A stretch of DNA of 64,000 nucleotides from Phascolarctos cinereus (taxonomy: Eukaryota; Chordata; Mammalia; Diprotodontia; Phascolarctidae): the NCBI RefSeq assembly GCF_002099425.1, contig NW_018343964.1, forward strand, positions 4,710,501-4,774,500, in the 5' to 3' direction. The position numbers and the translations under genes are program-made. A model generated the notes under the pieces. The model was not told the origin of the DNA, did not search any database, and saw nothing but the letters and a program-made list of their open reading frames with translations. Shown here one piece after another: positions 14,291-25,180 of the stretch (position 1 is the first letter of the stretch; every line of letters starts with the position of its first letter).

Positions 14291-14550
14291 TCATTTTGGT
14301 GTGATGATGAACCTAGTTTCTAAAATACTAGGCCATTGGAGTCCAAGCTCTAGAAAAATAAGAACTAATTTTCCAAGTCTTATACAGGAGGATGGTAGAA
14401 TATGATGAGCAGGAAAACATCAAAAAGTAGTAGAGGAAAAATGTTTTCAGAAAGCTTGATGTGAGATCCAATTAAACCAAATCATCCCAAGGGCATTTAG
14501 AGCTAAAATTTCAAAGAGGACAAATGAACAAAATATAGAATAGATCTGTC

Positions 14551-14624
14551 AATGTCTCTAAAACAAAATTTTTTTTTCTTCAATGTAAATGTCTCTAAAA
14601 CAAATTTTTTTTCCTTCAATGACA
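14551..14624. repeat. Tandem duplication, 2 x 37 bp
   Basis: Two units of 37 bp beginning AATGTCTCTAAAACAAA, each with a T run and ending TTCAATG. They differ by a few bases, mostly in the T run. Too short to be a satellite. Confidence 0.85.
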
Positions 14625-14671
14625 GTAAAGCTACCACATGTGGACTCAGATATCTGTCCCCCAAAAGCTAC

Positions 14672-14892
14672 TTGAAGTAACACAGTGGAAAGAATGCTGG
14701 AATTGGCATCAAGAGACCTGGGTTCTAACGTCGTTTCAATCATTTACTAACTATGTGACCTCAGGCCAATAACTCAAACTTTAGTTCTCTCATCTGAAAA
14801 TGGGGATCATAATACTTGCACTAGCTTCTTCCTGTTGTGAGGAAAGTCATTTGGAAACTAAAAAACTCTATAAATGTTAGTAATTATTCTTA
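14672..14892 (+). mobile_element. MIR-class CORE-SINE
   Basis: Head 'cacagtggaaagaatgctgg', 'aagagacctgggttctaacg', CORE 'ttactaactatgtgacctc', then 'aaatggggatcataatac' and 'ctataaatgttagtaatta'. Full order is preserved with moderate divergence. Confidence 0.85.
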
Positions 14893-15645
14893 AGCTCCTG
14901 TGTGCAGTGCAAACACACAATACGTAATTGAGGTAAGACACAACCCTTCCCCTTGTCCCAGGGAGAAACATTGTCTTACAGCATTCCATAATGCTAGTAT
15001 GCCATGCCAACTAATAGAGGTATTTAAATTAACATATTATTTGGTTTAGTGATAAAAATCCAAAATACCAAAAATGAAACTGTCCAACAAGATATTTCCT
15101 CTCTTCAGCCTATCTATTCTGCATGCCTAAAAGGTTTCAAATGGTGTTAACTCTGACATTGTAAGCCTCTAATTCTCTCATGGAGAATGACAGTAGGAAA
15201 GATTCAAGTCCTGCCATTTAACATATAGAAACAATGAAGTACAAACAAGCCACATACCTGGCCTGACACTAAACAACAATTCCCTACCTAAGTCAAGAAG
15301 ATCTAAGGACTCTCCACTGTCCTTTGGAAATGTTCTCCTTTAGACAGTTACTTTTACTCACTCTGCTGCCTATGTCCTTTTGCTTCCCTCTCCATCTTCT
15401 CAATGACAGTTCTTCTGGCCAGATGTAAGATCACTTGTATAGAGTCCAAGAAAGGGGCTGTTGAAGGCCAAGCAATTTTGTACATGTTAAGTGGGATATT
15501 TCCTCTTCACTGCTTGCCTTTTGATTCTCTCTCTCCTTTAAATGACACCAACATCTTGTTGCCTTTCTCTTAGTTCCATAATTATATAGGATATCTTTGC
15601 ATGTTGGCAAAGTATAGTTGTTGCATTATTATTTTTATATATCTG
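14893..15645. other. No recognised feature
   Basis: Unique-looking AT-rich sequence without long frames or recognised repeats. Confidence 0.45.
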
Positions 15646-15649
15646 TGTT

Positions 15650-15965
15650 ATTAACTTCCCTCCTTACCTCTGCCTCTTGGAATTCCTGACTTCCTTCAAG
15701 ACTGAGTGTGAGTATCAGGTTCTGGAAGACACATTTTCTGGTCCTCCCTACCCTTCCCCTGCCTCCAACCCCCAGTTGCTAGTGCTTTCCCATCCAAGAA
15801 TACCTTGTGCCTGCTTTTCATAAATGTCTTAAATAAACCTACATATGTACATTAGAATGCCAATTCCTTGAGAATAATAACCATTTTGCCCTTACCTTTG
15901 CTTTGCACAAGACTGAAGCCTGGAATATAGTAAGCACTTAACAAATGTTTGTTGATTGATTAATC
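15650..15965 (+). mobile_element. L2 LINE 3' end
   Basis: Runs from 'tgacttccttcaagactgag' through a C/T-rich stretch to 'aatgccaattccttgagaa' and 'aagcacttaacaaatgtttg'. This is the standard order of the L2 3' end. It is the first of a run of plus-strand L2 ends up to 19,445. Confidence 0.75.
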
Positions 15966-16430
15966 ATAAGATGATAATGATTTCCAAAAGAGAATATATA
16001 CAAGTTAACGGAATGTTGATAAAAAGGGTGGTAGGGGCAGCTCCTGATGCTACTCCCAAGTAGCTTTTATTTGGTTTTTTTATCCCATTTATTAAGTTGA
16101 TCTTTTTATATCATCTTCATTTCTGAAAATATCGCTTCCCCACCCCTACCAATTAACAAAGAATGATAAAAAAAAAGAAAATAGCTCTGCAAAACCAACC
16201 AACCAATTCAACAATTAAGTGTGATGTTTAAATAACATTGCACATCTATGGTCTTCCATGTCTTTGATGAAAGAAGGAAGGCTTGCCTTATTATTTATTA
16301 ATATTAAGCACTTATTCTGTGTAACACCCTGTGCTGGCAGCTAGGAGAAATATTTTAAAAAATAGAAGATTCTGTTTCAGCTTTCCAGGAAGATCTATCT
16401 GGGATATGAGATGGAGATGCAGATTTGTAA
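15966..16430. other. No firm feature
   Basis: Unassigned. 16,290-16,350 ('taagcacttattctgtg') may be a short piece of the 'tgtgccaggcactgtgc' repeat or an antisense L2 end. The two look alike because the start of that repeat resembles the complement of the L2 tail. Confidence 0.4.
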
Positions 16431-16434
16431 TCTC

Positions 16435-17035
16435 CTGGAAGACAGGGACTGTGTATCCCCATAGTGTTATATTTGTAGCAGGTGTCCAATAAATATTTGT
16501 TAAATAAATGATGAAATTCAGGAGCAAATAGAAAATCAGAATATATTGTGTTTACAATGTAGCACTGAGTCGGGTTCTGATTATTCTGAATTTCCTATGT
16601 GAGGGGAGTCAACTCCTCTCCTTCATATGGTAGCTCTTAGCTATCACAACATTATTATTACATTCTTATCTAATTTTCTCTGCCTCACCCCCATTGCCCT
16701 CCCTACACACTGTAGAATGTAAGCTTCTTGAAAGCAAGGACTGTCTGGATTTTGCTCTAACACCTTAGCACAATGCCTAGCACATAGTAAGTAATTAATA
16801 AAATCTCTTGGATTTATTTATTATGTCTCTGCTCCCACTATATCCCTTCCTGGGACTGCCTTCTTCTTCCAAATTTAAGTCCATCCTTAAAACTACCAGC
16901 TATTATGTAGGTTTCTCCATGAAACCTCCTAACCTCTCTAGCACACAGGGCTCTTTTGATCTTTGAAGCCCGTAGCATTTATTATTCAAGTTTATCATGT
17001 CCTTATGCCTGGTATTTGTTACTTAACTTTTTAAC
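16435..17035 (+). mobile_element. Cluster of three L2 3' fragments
   Basis: Three pieces in the same direction. 16,435-16,512 has 'ggaagacagggactgtg' and 'aataaatatttgttaaata'. 16,670-16,815 has 'tgtaagcttcttgaaagc' and 'gcctagcacatagtaag'. 16,820-17,035 is a more 5' L2 stretch ('tgggactgccttcttc', 'tgaaacctcctaacctc'). Each has its own end, so at least two insertions are involved. Confidence 0.7.
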
Positions 17036-17044
17036 TATAAATCA

Positions 17045-17690
17045 GTTCTTCCAGCTGATCCTCAGCTGACATAGGCTCAAGGCCCTTTACCAACCTGGCT
17101 GGTCTCCTCTGGACAGGCTCCATTTAATCAACTTCCTTCTTAAATTGAGGTACCCTGAGTACCTCAATTGTGCTACACACAATATTCAAGATGCGATCTG
17201 AGCAGGGCAGAGTACACAGGGGCTTTCATCTCCTTATTCCTGGAAACAATGCTTCTCAATACAGTCCAAGATTATGTTAGGTTATCTGGCTGCTTCATCA
17301 CACTGCTGACTCACATTGAGCTTGCAGTCCATTAAGACACCCAGATCTTTTTCTGACAAATTCCTCTTTATCCATGCATCCCATTTTCCGAGCTTGTGAA
17401 ACTGATTTAAAAACAAAAAACCTAAAGTCTAAGATTTTACAATAATCCCAATGAATTCCATCTTATTTGATTCAGCACAGTGGTCTAAACTGTCAAGTTC
17501 TTTTTGGATTTTTGTTGCCTGATATAGTACATTACTGATTCATCTTTCCTAGCTACCAGTTGTGTTTTTTTTTTTATTTAATTGGCATTAGTTTCATGTC
17601 TTTATTGAAATCATTGGTTAAAATGACGTGTAGCCCAGGCCCAAGCAGAAAACCCATGGGCCCTCCACTTCTTGTCTTCTGTCTTGTATC
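17045..17690 (-). mobile_element. CR1/L3 LINE, ORF2 C-terminal region
   Basis: The plus strand reads as the complement of CR1/L3 ORF2: 'ctctggacaggctcc', 'gagcttgcagtccattaaga', 'acacccagatctttttctga', 'aattccatcttatttgattc'. On the minus strand these give the region just after the RT domain (the conserved CR1 'LEQW...NxxKC' segment). CR1/L3 is an ancient amniote LINE. About 640 bp survives, with many frame breaks. An 11-bp perfect inverted repeat (17,143-17,153 and 17,159-17,169) has arisen inside it. Confidence 0.75.
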
Positions 17691-17839
17691 ATACTGGGTT
17701 ATGTCCTTGTTTTATTTCTTCACTAAGCGTATAAGTTCTTTGAAGGCAGAAACAAATTAACCCTAAAACTCAAACCTTCTCAGTACCCTCTGCCTGGGGT
17801 CTTTCTTTCCTCTGATTGGGGCGGGGGGGTGAACAGTAA

Positions 17840-18345
17840 GGGTCTCCCCAGATCTGCCATTTTAGAATGGTGTCTAGGGCAGCCATCTCATCATCTCCTA
17901 CCCAGCTACATTTCTCTGAATTTCATTATCCTTTCTTCCCCCGGGGCCCATTTTCAGATTCTTTTTATGTGTGATCTTCTTCCATTAGATTGGCGGGAAC
18001 TATTTATGCCTTTCTTTGTATCCCAGTACAATGCCTGGCACATAGAAGTAACTTAACAAATGCTTGTTGACTGACTGCAAATTAGTCAAATTTTGACAGT
18101 CAACTAGCATTATCAAGCACCCCCTATGTGCCAGGCACTGTGCTAATCACTGGCATTTTTCATCTTTGTATCCTTATACCTAGTACAGTGACTGACACAT
18201 AGTAGAGACTTAGCAGACATTTCTCGAAGTTTAAGTAGAATTAATCTATTAGGAGTCAGGTAAATCTTATATTATCAGTATCTCCCAGGGACTAGCACAA
18301 CAGTTTGTCCAATATAGACATTCAATAAATATTTGTTTAATTGAT
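17840..18345 (+). mobile_element. Three successive L2 3' ends
   Basis: Ends lie at about 18,085 ('tgcctggcacatagaagta', 'aacaaatgcttgttgac'), 18,230 ('ctgacacatagtagagac') and 18,345 ('acattcaataaatatttg'). All are on the plus strand. Between the first two, 18,100-18,150 carries 'atgtgccaggcactgtgcta', which may be a piece of another repeat. Confidence 0.65.
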
Positions 18346-19225
18346 AAGAGGAAACAGGAGCAATTTTCTACTATCTAGAAACAGCCTATTGGCCTTGTCT
18401 TATGGGAATTTCTATGGTCTCTCTTGTATGGAAATCAAACCTTGGTCTCAAAGTTACCCTTATTTCATTGTGTTAGTGAAAGATTCTCTAAGATCATTAA
18501 AATGTATTTCCATTACTATACTGCAGCTGTCACTTTTTTAATGAAATGGTTTAGATTTCTGTTTTACTAGGTAGAATCATCTCATTATATGCTAAGAATA
18601 GTGGGCTCTCTAATTCAAACCAATCTCTTTTAATATTCAGTGGCCACAGTACAATTGAATACAAACCTAAGTACCTTCACACTTAGGGGAATCTTTGGCA
18701 TGCAAGTTATTAATCAGTATGTGAATGACCACTCTAATCCACAATTATATGCCCTCCCTTCCCATGTCATAAGAGCAATATGTTAACTCCTTTTCTTCAT
18801 GCAAGTTAGGCTAATTCTTTCCTGAAAGGTAACAAAACTATCCCTCATTTTGATTGGCCCAGTGGGCTAATGCTCAAACTGCTCCTTTCTTGATGTAGCT
18901 TCCTGGTATCCTCTGGACATGTCGGCTTGGCTTCTTGGTCACCTGAGTGCATAAAAAGTCCCACCCAATGGAGTCAGATTGGTGGATGTTCCAAGATGCT
19001 GAGAGTAACTACATGTTTCCAACCTTATCAGAAGTGTTCTCATCTGTTGTAGGGGCAAGGACTTTTCATAAGCTAAGTGCTATGTATCTTTGTTGAATAT
19101 TCCTTCTATGTTACAGATAAGTAAACCTCTTCTTCTTATATAGACCTCCATTTGTTAACTGCTGAATAACTCTTAAATGTTTCAATTTCTCCAAAATCAA
19201 CATGAACTAACAGTATAAAGCTGAG
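18346..19225. other. Unassigned, possible old LTR at 18,780-19,150
   Basis: 18,780-19,150 has features that would fit an LTR: 'gattggccca', a TATA-like 'gcataaaaagtccc', and a 3' 'taagtaaacctc'. I cannot define its ends or show a target duplication, so this stays a weak suggestion. The rest is unique. Confidence 0.3.
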
Positions 19226-19229
19226 TAGG

Positions 19230-19445
19230 TCTACCTGGGTATCATCCTTAATTTCTACGGCACTCATTGCTTATGCCATTTGTTCCTCATTAATCCTGTC
19301 ATTCTGTATTGATACTTGTCCTCTCTCATTCCCATTAGGCTAAAATATTGAGGGAAGAACTATGGTTTGTGTTTCTTTGTATTCCCAATAACTCTTATAG
19401 TGTCTTATGTATAGTAGGATTTCAAAATAAAGTTTGCTGATGATG
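19230..19445 (+). mobile_element. L2 LINE 3' end
   Basis: 'tcattgcttatgccatttg', 'ggctaaaatattgaggga' and 'gtcttatgtatagtaggatt' follow L2 order. It is more diverged than its neighbours. Confidence 0.5.
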
Positions 19446-19519
19446 TTGGTAATGACAATTAATATAAAGAAGAATAAATAATAGTGAAATCAGTAGAGTA
19501 TGATTATATTCCTATCAAT

Positions 19520-20270
19520 GTTAATCAGCCTTTAATCAACAATAATTTATTAAGTTCTTGCTACATTTCAGATACTGTCCCCTAGGTGCTAGGGGTATAA
19601 ATAAAGGTCAGAGAGATCCTGCCCTTTAGGAGCTTACAATTTGACCAGTGGATACAAAATGCTCACAGAGAGGTAATTACAGGATATATACAGAGTAAAT
19701 ATGCTGGAATTAAGGAAGGAACCAGGCACATACTAAAAACTGGGAAAATAAGGTGATACTTGAGTCTTGTGGGATCTGGGGTTTGTAAATAGCAAAGGTG
19801 AAGGGATAGGCATACATGGAAACCAGTGAAAAGGTAAGGAAGTAGGGAATGGAATATCATGTCCAAACAACAGCAAACGGGTTAGTTTGTTTAGAGCAGA
19901 AGTGTCAAACTTCTATCCTATCCACTGAAAGAGCCAGGAAAATTCATTAAGATGTAATTGGGAAATGAAAATGATTAACAAAATAAATAAAAATACAGTA
20001 GAACATAGATAATGTTAATTTTCGGTCTGACCACACTGAACTAGAGCAATGAATATGTGAAATCATCTTGGAGCCATATTGTGAATGGCTTTAAAATGTC
20101 CAACAGAGGAATTTGGGAGGCAAAGGACAGCCACTGAAACTTCTTGTGCAGGAGAGGGAAATGGTCAGAACTATGCTTTAGAAATATCAATTTGGCAACA
20201 CTGTGGAAGCTGGAGAAAGCAAAGAATGAGTCACTTAAGAAGAAAAGGTTGAAAATCAAGAGTACCAAAA
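19520..20270 (+). repeat. Long old mammalian repeat, interrupted by hAT
   Basis: Starts with 'aataatttattaagttcttg' and 'cctgccctttaggagctta', then 'gaatggaatatcatgtcc', and resumes after a guest with 'gccatattgtgaatggc' and 'tttagaaatatcaatttggc'. The 5.1-kb-scale order of phrases matches 50,710-51,285. It is non-coding and very diverged. I do not know the library name. Confidence 0.55.
19897..20038. mobile_element. Short non-autonomous hAT element
   Basis: A 142-bp guest in an older repeat. Left end CAGAAGTGTCAAAC and the complement of the right end CAGTGTGGTCAGAC agree at 9 of 14 positions and start with the hAT-type CAG. Flanking 8-mers (19,889-19,896 GTTTAGAG and 20,039-20,046 AACTAGAG) share their last five bases, fitting a worn 8-bp duplication. 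The inside is AT-rich without a transposase. Confidence 0.6.
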
Positions 20271-21300
20271 GAGTGAAGGAACTTATCACTAAACTTAATG
20301 GACCAGTCTCAATGGTCTAGATTAGCTGTTGTCCCCTGAGGAATTTCTTCCCCAAAAAAGAAATCAGAACGAGCCCAGAACTCAATATATGGATGTAATA
20401 TATGAGACACACTCTGATCTGACAGCCTTTTAATCAGAATGACTATCTTACATAGGGAGGGTATAGAAAGCAGCCCTATTCCTTTATAATCTTGCTCACA
20501 CTGAGTCTGAGTACACAGCCGGATTACTAATCCAATTTTGCACTAGCACTTCCTCTGGTAGCTTCCTTCCCGACGTGTGACCACTGAAAACATCCTCAAA
20601 CAGAACTCAATTCTCAACTACATAACTTTCAAATCGTATTCTAGCACACAACCTCAAGTTCATTCTCCCCATAATCCCCACTTCTGTATCTTTTTTGATC
20701 ACTTTTCTCAGGCTAGTTTCTCATCATCCACTTTGACCAGTGCCAGCCCTGAGGCTACTTCCTAAGGATTCTAAATACTTAGCTGTAATTTCTGGCAACT
20801 TCATTCTCTCATGGCCTCTGGGCATACTTAATTCTTTCTCTTTCCCTCTCTGCCCCACAGCATGTCAGAACCTTTCCCAACATTATATATTCTACAATTA
20901 TAGCTTAACTCTGTTTAAAGACATCTTGCAAAAAAAGATATCTTCCCTTTTCAATAGGAAAGAATCTTAGCCTGTAGCTAAAGGCAGTAGCATCTAATCC
21001 AGAAAGTATTTTCATTATCTATAAAAGAAAGGGATGGAAATAGCTAGGTAGTTTTTCACTCCGAGTTTCCTCCCTCCACCAACTGTCTTATCTTCTCTTT
21101 TGTTCATAGGAGGAATGGGTCTTGAAGAGCAACTACAAGCTTTGCTTAGCAACCTGCCCCTCCTTCCCTCCTTCTCTCTTTCTCTGTCTCTCTGTCTCTG
21201 TCTGTCTCTCTCTCTCTCTCATATATTTGTATGCATGGATAGATATATATATATACATACACATACATATATGTAACAGGAAGAATAGGGTAAAATGCAG
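20271..21300. other. Unassigned, with TC and TA microsatellites
   Basis: Nothing recognised from 20,290 to 21,165. 21,170-21,222 is TC-rich and 21,240-21,276 is TA/CA-rich. No open frame is worth calling. Confidence 0.45.
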
Positions 21301-21862
21301 ATGACTCACCATCCAAGTGATGAGGTGAGGTAGAAAGGAGTGCTCAAAGCAGATGGAGCAAGCAGGATGCAGGATGTGACCAACGTGATCAAAGAAGACT
21401 ATGCATTGAAGCCTTTCACCTTGGACTTACCTGTGTTCTTTCACAAAGCGTCTCAATTACCAGACATTTCCTGAACAATTTATCCCCTCGCCTTTCCTGT
21501 TCCCTTTGATTATCTGTATGGACTCCAGAATAGCAGCCCTCTTCCTCCTTTCCTATAATCCTTGTTTATCTGTATGACAAAGGCACCTCCAGATTACCTG
21601 ATATCCCAGGCATTCTAGAGCCCTGCCTGCCCCTCCTCCTCTTCCCCCCCATCCCATTGAGCTGTATATAGACCAGACACATAACCCCAATAATTGCTCT
21701 GCCTCCCTTAGGGGAACAAAGTACACTGCCTATGCTCTGCCCACCACAGTGGGTTCTGCCTTATGGGGAGCAGGCCCTCTTGGGAGAGTCACCCCAATAA
21801 ATGCTTTTCTTTGACTTGGAGAACTATCAGAGGGAATTTATTTCAGGACAATAGGACCCACA
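21300..21862 (+). mobile_element. Probable retroviral LTR (fossil)
   Basis: The layout fits an LTR on the plus strand: a pyrimidine-rich U3, a TATA-like 'gctgtatatagacc' near 21,665, a poly(A) signal 'aataaatgct' near 21,800, and a CA end near 21,862. The left end is uncertain. No internal retroviral sequence follows, so if it is an LTR it is solo. It is old by its wear. Confidence 0.5.
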
Positions 21863-22445
21863 CATCTATTCTGTATCATTTCTGCTGTACCCCAACATTC
21901 TTGCAGTGTTCCCTAAATTCATCACAAGCTCCATCTGTGGCGCTGCCAAGGATTACAGCTCCACTCAATCATTGTACTATAAATCTATTCCCTCAGCCCT
22001 TGCTGATCAGCCAATATATCATCATTCTTTCCATACAGTAGTATGCAAACTTGGGCCTATTATTTTACAGTCATTGAGATGTAGTAGGCCCAAATCTATA
22101 AAATATACTGCTTTGTCATATATAATGTGCACATATATACATATATAATATATATATATGTATATATACACTCATTGTCCTGACCCAGTTGACTTCAATA
22201 CAAAGAGTAGTTTGCATACCGCAGATAAAGTTAAATATTAAATTTCTTGGGCTCTTGATCAGTGTTTTGTTTTCCCAGGATAGCCCAGTCAGCCTATGAT
22301 AAACAGTCCCTCCAGGCACAGAGCTAGGCTGACATTTAGATTTGAATTGAATATTCAATTATGAGCTTCCTCTTCCTCAGTTTGGGGAATGCTTTGGGGC
22401 AGCTGTAGCTATTTAAAGCAAGGCTGTCCCTAGATAAAATTGTGA
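21863..22445. other. Unassigned, TA-rich microsatellite
   Basis: Holds a TATA-rich run at about 22,134-22,170. Two copies of GTATGCAAACT in opposite orientation (near 22,042 and 22,208) flank it. Nothing else is recognised. Confidence 0.4.
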
Positions 22446-22449
22446 ATCT

Positions 22450-22640
22450 AGTGATGTCATAGGATCATAGATTTAGAACTGAAAGGAAACTTAGAGACAA
22501 ATTGAGTAAAAACTCCAACCCATTCAATTTTACAAATATGGAACTGAAGCCCAGATTTGTTCAAAGTCACACAGGTCATAAATAGCAGAGCCAGGGGATT
22601 TAAAATAAGATCTGCTGGCTTTCTTATTCTTCCCCTGAAC
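22450..22640 (-). mobile_element. CORE-SINE, MIR class
   Basis: 'ggatcatagatttagaactg', 'attttacaaatatggaactg', 'caaagtcacacaggtcata'. This is the complement of the CORE-SINE with the 'ctctaaatctatgatcc' end, of which 6120 and 27,352 are plus-strand copies. Confidence 0.75.
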
Positions 22641-23535
22641 CAGACTGCCTCCCTGTTTGTTTTTGGTGTTTCCCTCTCCTTTCTTCCTTTCTGTAGCCCC
22701 TCTCTGAATCAGTCTTTTTTGCTCATTCTTTTTAGGATAGCCATTCCTATTCCCTTCCCCAAGGTATTCCAGTTACATCTGCCTTGCTTAGCATCCTCCA
22801 TCATGCTCTGCATAGTTCTCTAGTTAAAAGGCACTTATCCCTAGTTTCACTCTCTCCTAGGATTCAGTGACTAATTTGATTAGCTAATTGGAGTAAAGGT
22901 ATTAATGTTTAATAATGACTTAATGAATTGCCTCTTCAGACAACATTTAGATTTTGACAAGGGTCTCTAAGCTTAAATAAAAGGAATGCAATGGAGGTTC
23001 GAAACATGCAGTGCTTGGCAAATTATGGAATTTTTTTTTTTTACCAAGGGAGATTTTTCAGAAGAGGCACCTTAAAGCATGTCTCAGATTGTACCAAGTA
23101 GGTAATTGCTTTTGTGTAACTCAGGAACTTGGGATGCTGGGAGCTGAGAGGACATAGAAGAAACACAGGGATGCCTTATGAAAAAGTTCCTCTCTGTCTT
23201 CTCTTGAAGTACTAGAGAATTCTCAGAGTAACAAGTATTTGAAGGTCCCTGGAAGAGTATTTAGGAGTGTTAGGAAATAGCCCCAGGATTGGTATATATG
23301 AAGTAATACTGTCCTGAAAAATGTACCTGTAAGCTGTAAGAGAAGGAAGGTGGTAGGAGGAAGAGATTGAAGGTATGGTAGAAGTGCAGAATTCAAGTGT
23401 CTACCAAGGATCAGAGAGTAATTAGAGGGTGTTTGGTATGAGAGTAATTGCAATGGTTGAAAATTTGGGAATGGCTAGATAAGCAGAAATCAGAAATCAT
23501 CCAAACTAAGATGAACCTAGAAATATAAAAGACTT
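22641..23535. other. Unique block with TAAT-rich segment
   Basis: 22,860-23,020 is repeat-free by eye and carries several TAAT/ATTA motifs in a row ('tgattagctaattgg', 'gtattaatgtttaataatg'). I treat it as a possible conserved non-coding element. Nothing else is recognised. Confidence 0.4.
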
Positions 23536-23539
23536 TGGA

Positions 23540-23710
23540 AACAATTCCCCGTTTAACAAGAACTACTAGAGAAGCTGGAACACAGTTTTTCAGAAAATAG
23601 GTTTTAGGCCAAAAGCTTACGCCACAAACTAAAGTAAGCTCAAAATGGATACGGAACCTGATGATAAAAGGTACTACCAGTATTAAAACAACAACAACAA
23701 GAACAAGGAA
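23540..23710 (+). mobile_element. Old L1 ORF2 fragment
   Basis: 'aactactagagaagctgg', 'cacagtttttcagaaaat' and 'agctcaaaatggatacgga' parallel the stretch of marsupial L1 ORF2 that encodes 'FDKNCWENWK' followed by 'SKWVHDL'. The fragment is short and diverged, so identity is tentative. Confidence 0.4.
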
Positions 23711-23984
23711 ATAGGATTGGATACCTTTCACAATTAAAGTTAGGGAAATATAGGGGAACATGGGAGTGGAGGCAGTGTCTTTGACACTTGGTTTTGAGAG
23801 CTTAAGGAATTGCAGTACATTTTGAAAGTGGTGGAAAGGGATAGTGAAGTAAGACTGGAGACTATTTATGGGAGTAGGGCATTGGCATAGTTGCTGGTGC
23901 CCTTCCCATCCCCAGCATTAGTATGAGAAATTTCAAGTTAAGGAAATTTTCTGGACCAATGTAAGTCAGTACTTGCTCTGCAAC

Positions 23985-24130
23985 TTATAGTCTAGAGAAG
24001 TCTTAAGACCACTGCAAGATAATGTGTATTGCTTACAGGCACAGAGGCAATATGTGTCAGGGGTGGGACTTGAACCCAGGTCTTTCTGGCTTGAAGTCCA
24101 GCTCTGTATTCATTAAATCATATTGCCTCT
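23985..24130 (-). mobile_element. CORE-SINE fragment
   Basis: 'ggtgggacttgaacccaggt', 'tctttctggcttgaagtc', 'catattgcctctc'. This is the complement of a SINE head and CORE. Confidence 0.65.
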
Positions 24131-24955
24131 CACTCTTAATGCAAACCAATTATTTTCATGCTAATCTGTGGCCATAGATTGCATTCCACCCTAATTGTTG
24201 GCCTTTCACAATGGCTCATGATAAAGGAAGAGTAGTTGAGAAATTTCAGTTGGCTCAGTGCAAATCCATCACTACTGCTAGCAGAATCATTAAAAAGATA
24301 TGGTCATTTGACAGTGGGTCCAAGGTATCATCTTTATATAAGAAAGAAGATCTGTTTTTCAGGGCTGTGCCAAAACAGAGCAAAAACGACTTGTGTCATT
24401 CTCCATTTCTGGAAAATATGAGAAAAAGTAACCAAAGTTGGAGGTAAAACGGGTATTGTGTTAGCACCTTCAGACACTTTCTACAAAAGTGTTGTTAGCA
24501 AAAGTAATATGTTATAGCCAGCTTCAAATGTTTTGGCCCTGAGGCATGCTATAGTGCATTGGAAAATAATTAAGGAACTCAATTTAGAGGAAAAAGACAT
24601 CTATGGCCAAAAAAAAAAAAAGCCTCGAATTAAGATGAGAAGGAAGAATCTTAGGAAATCAAGTTCTTTTGTCTAATCTGGTTCAACTGACTTAACCAAA
24701 ATGCCTTGGAGGGGGGAACGTCAGAATATTAATATTTTGTATTTCTTAGCACTTTTTTTTCAAGAAAACTCACAGAATTGAATACAATTTGCTCCAATCG
24801 CTTCATTCTTTAATATAATCAATATAACCTTGGTAAAGAGGCAGGTATTTTTCTCCCTGTTTTAAAATTTTGGACAGGCAGGAGGAAGAGAGTAAGGAAG
24901 TTAAATGCGTTTTCAGATGCTATCTGAATTTTAGATTTAAATGCTTTCAATAGAA
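24131..24955. other. Unassigned; one unrecognised open frame
   Basis: A 78-codon frame (24,211-24,447) begins MAHDKGRVVEKFQ and ends in a stop. A second frame in the same direction stays open further. An A-run lies at 24,609-24,622. I recognise no domain. A worn retrocopy is possible, but chance is as likely. Confidence 0.3.
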
Positions 24956-24957
24956 AA

Positions 24958-25180
24958 TTACAGGCAGCTAGGTGTCACAATGGATCACCTCAGGCACTTA
25001 CTAGCTGTGTGACTGGGCAAGTCACTTAAATTCTCTTTGCCTCAGTTTCCTTATCTTTCATATAGAGATAATAACAGCACCTACCTCACAGGGTTGTCGT
25101 AATGAGAAAAATGAGATAATAACTGTGAAGTACTTAGCCCAATGTCTGACACATAACATGTACTGTATAAAGTTAGCTAT
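24958..25180 (+). mobile_element. MIR-class CORE-SINE, tail split by an LTR
   Basis: Head 'ggcagctaggtgtcacaatg', CORE 'cttactagctgtgtgactgg', then 'gataataacagcacctacc' and 'aagttagctat'. The tail resumes at 25,667 as 'ctat' plus an ATG/GAT microsatellite. The piece between is the LTR entered separately. Confidence 0.85.

Noticed and set aside
18780-19150. Possible LTR
   Set aside because: Only promoter-like phrases; no definable ends or duplication, so kept as a note in the unassigned block.
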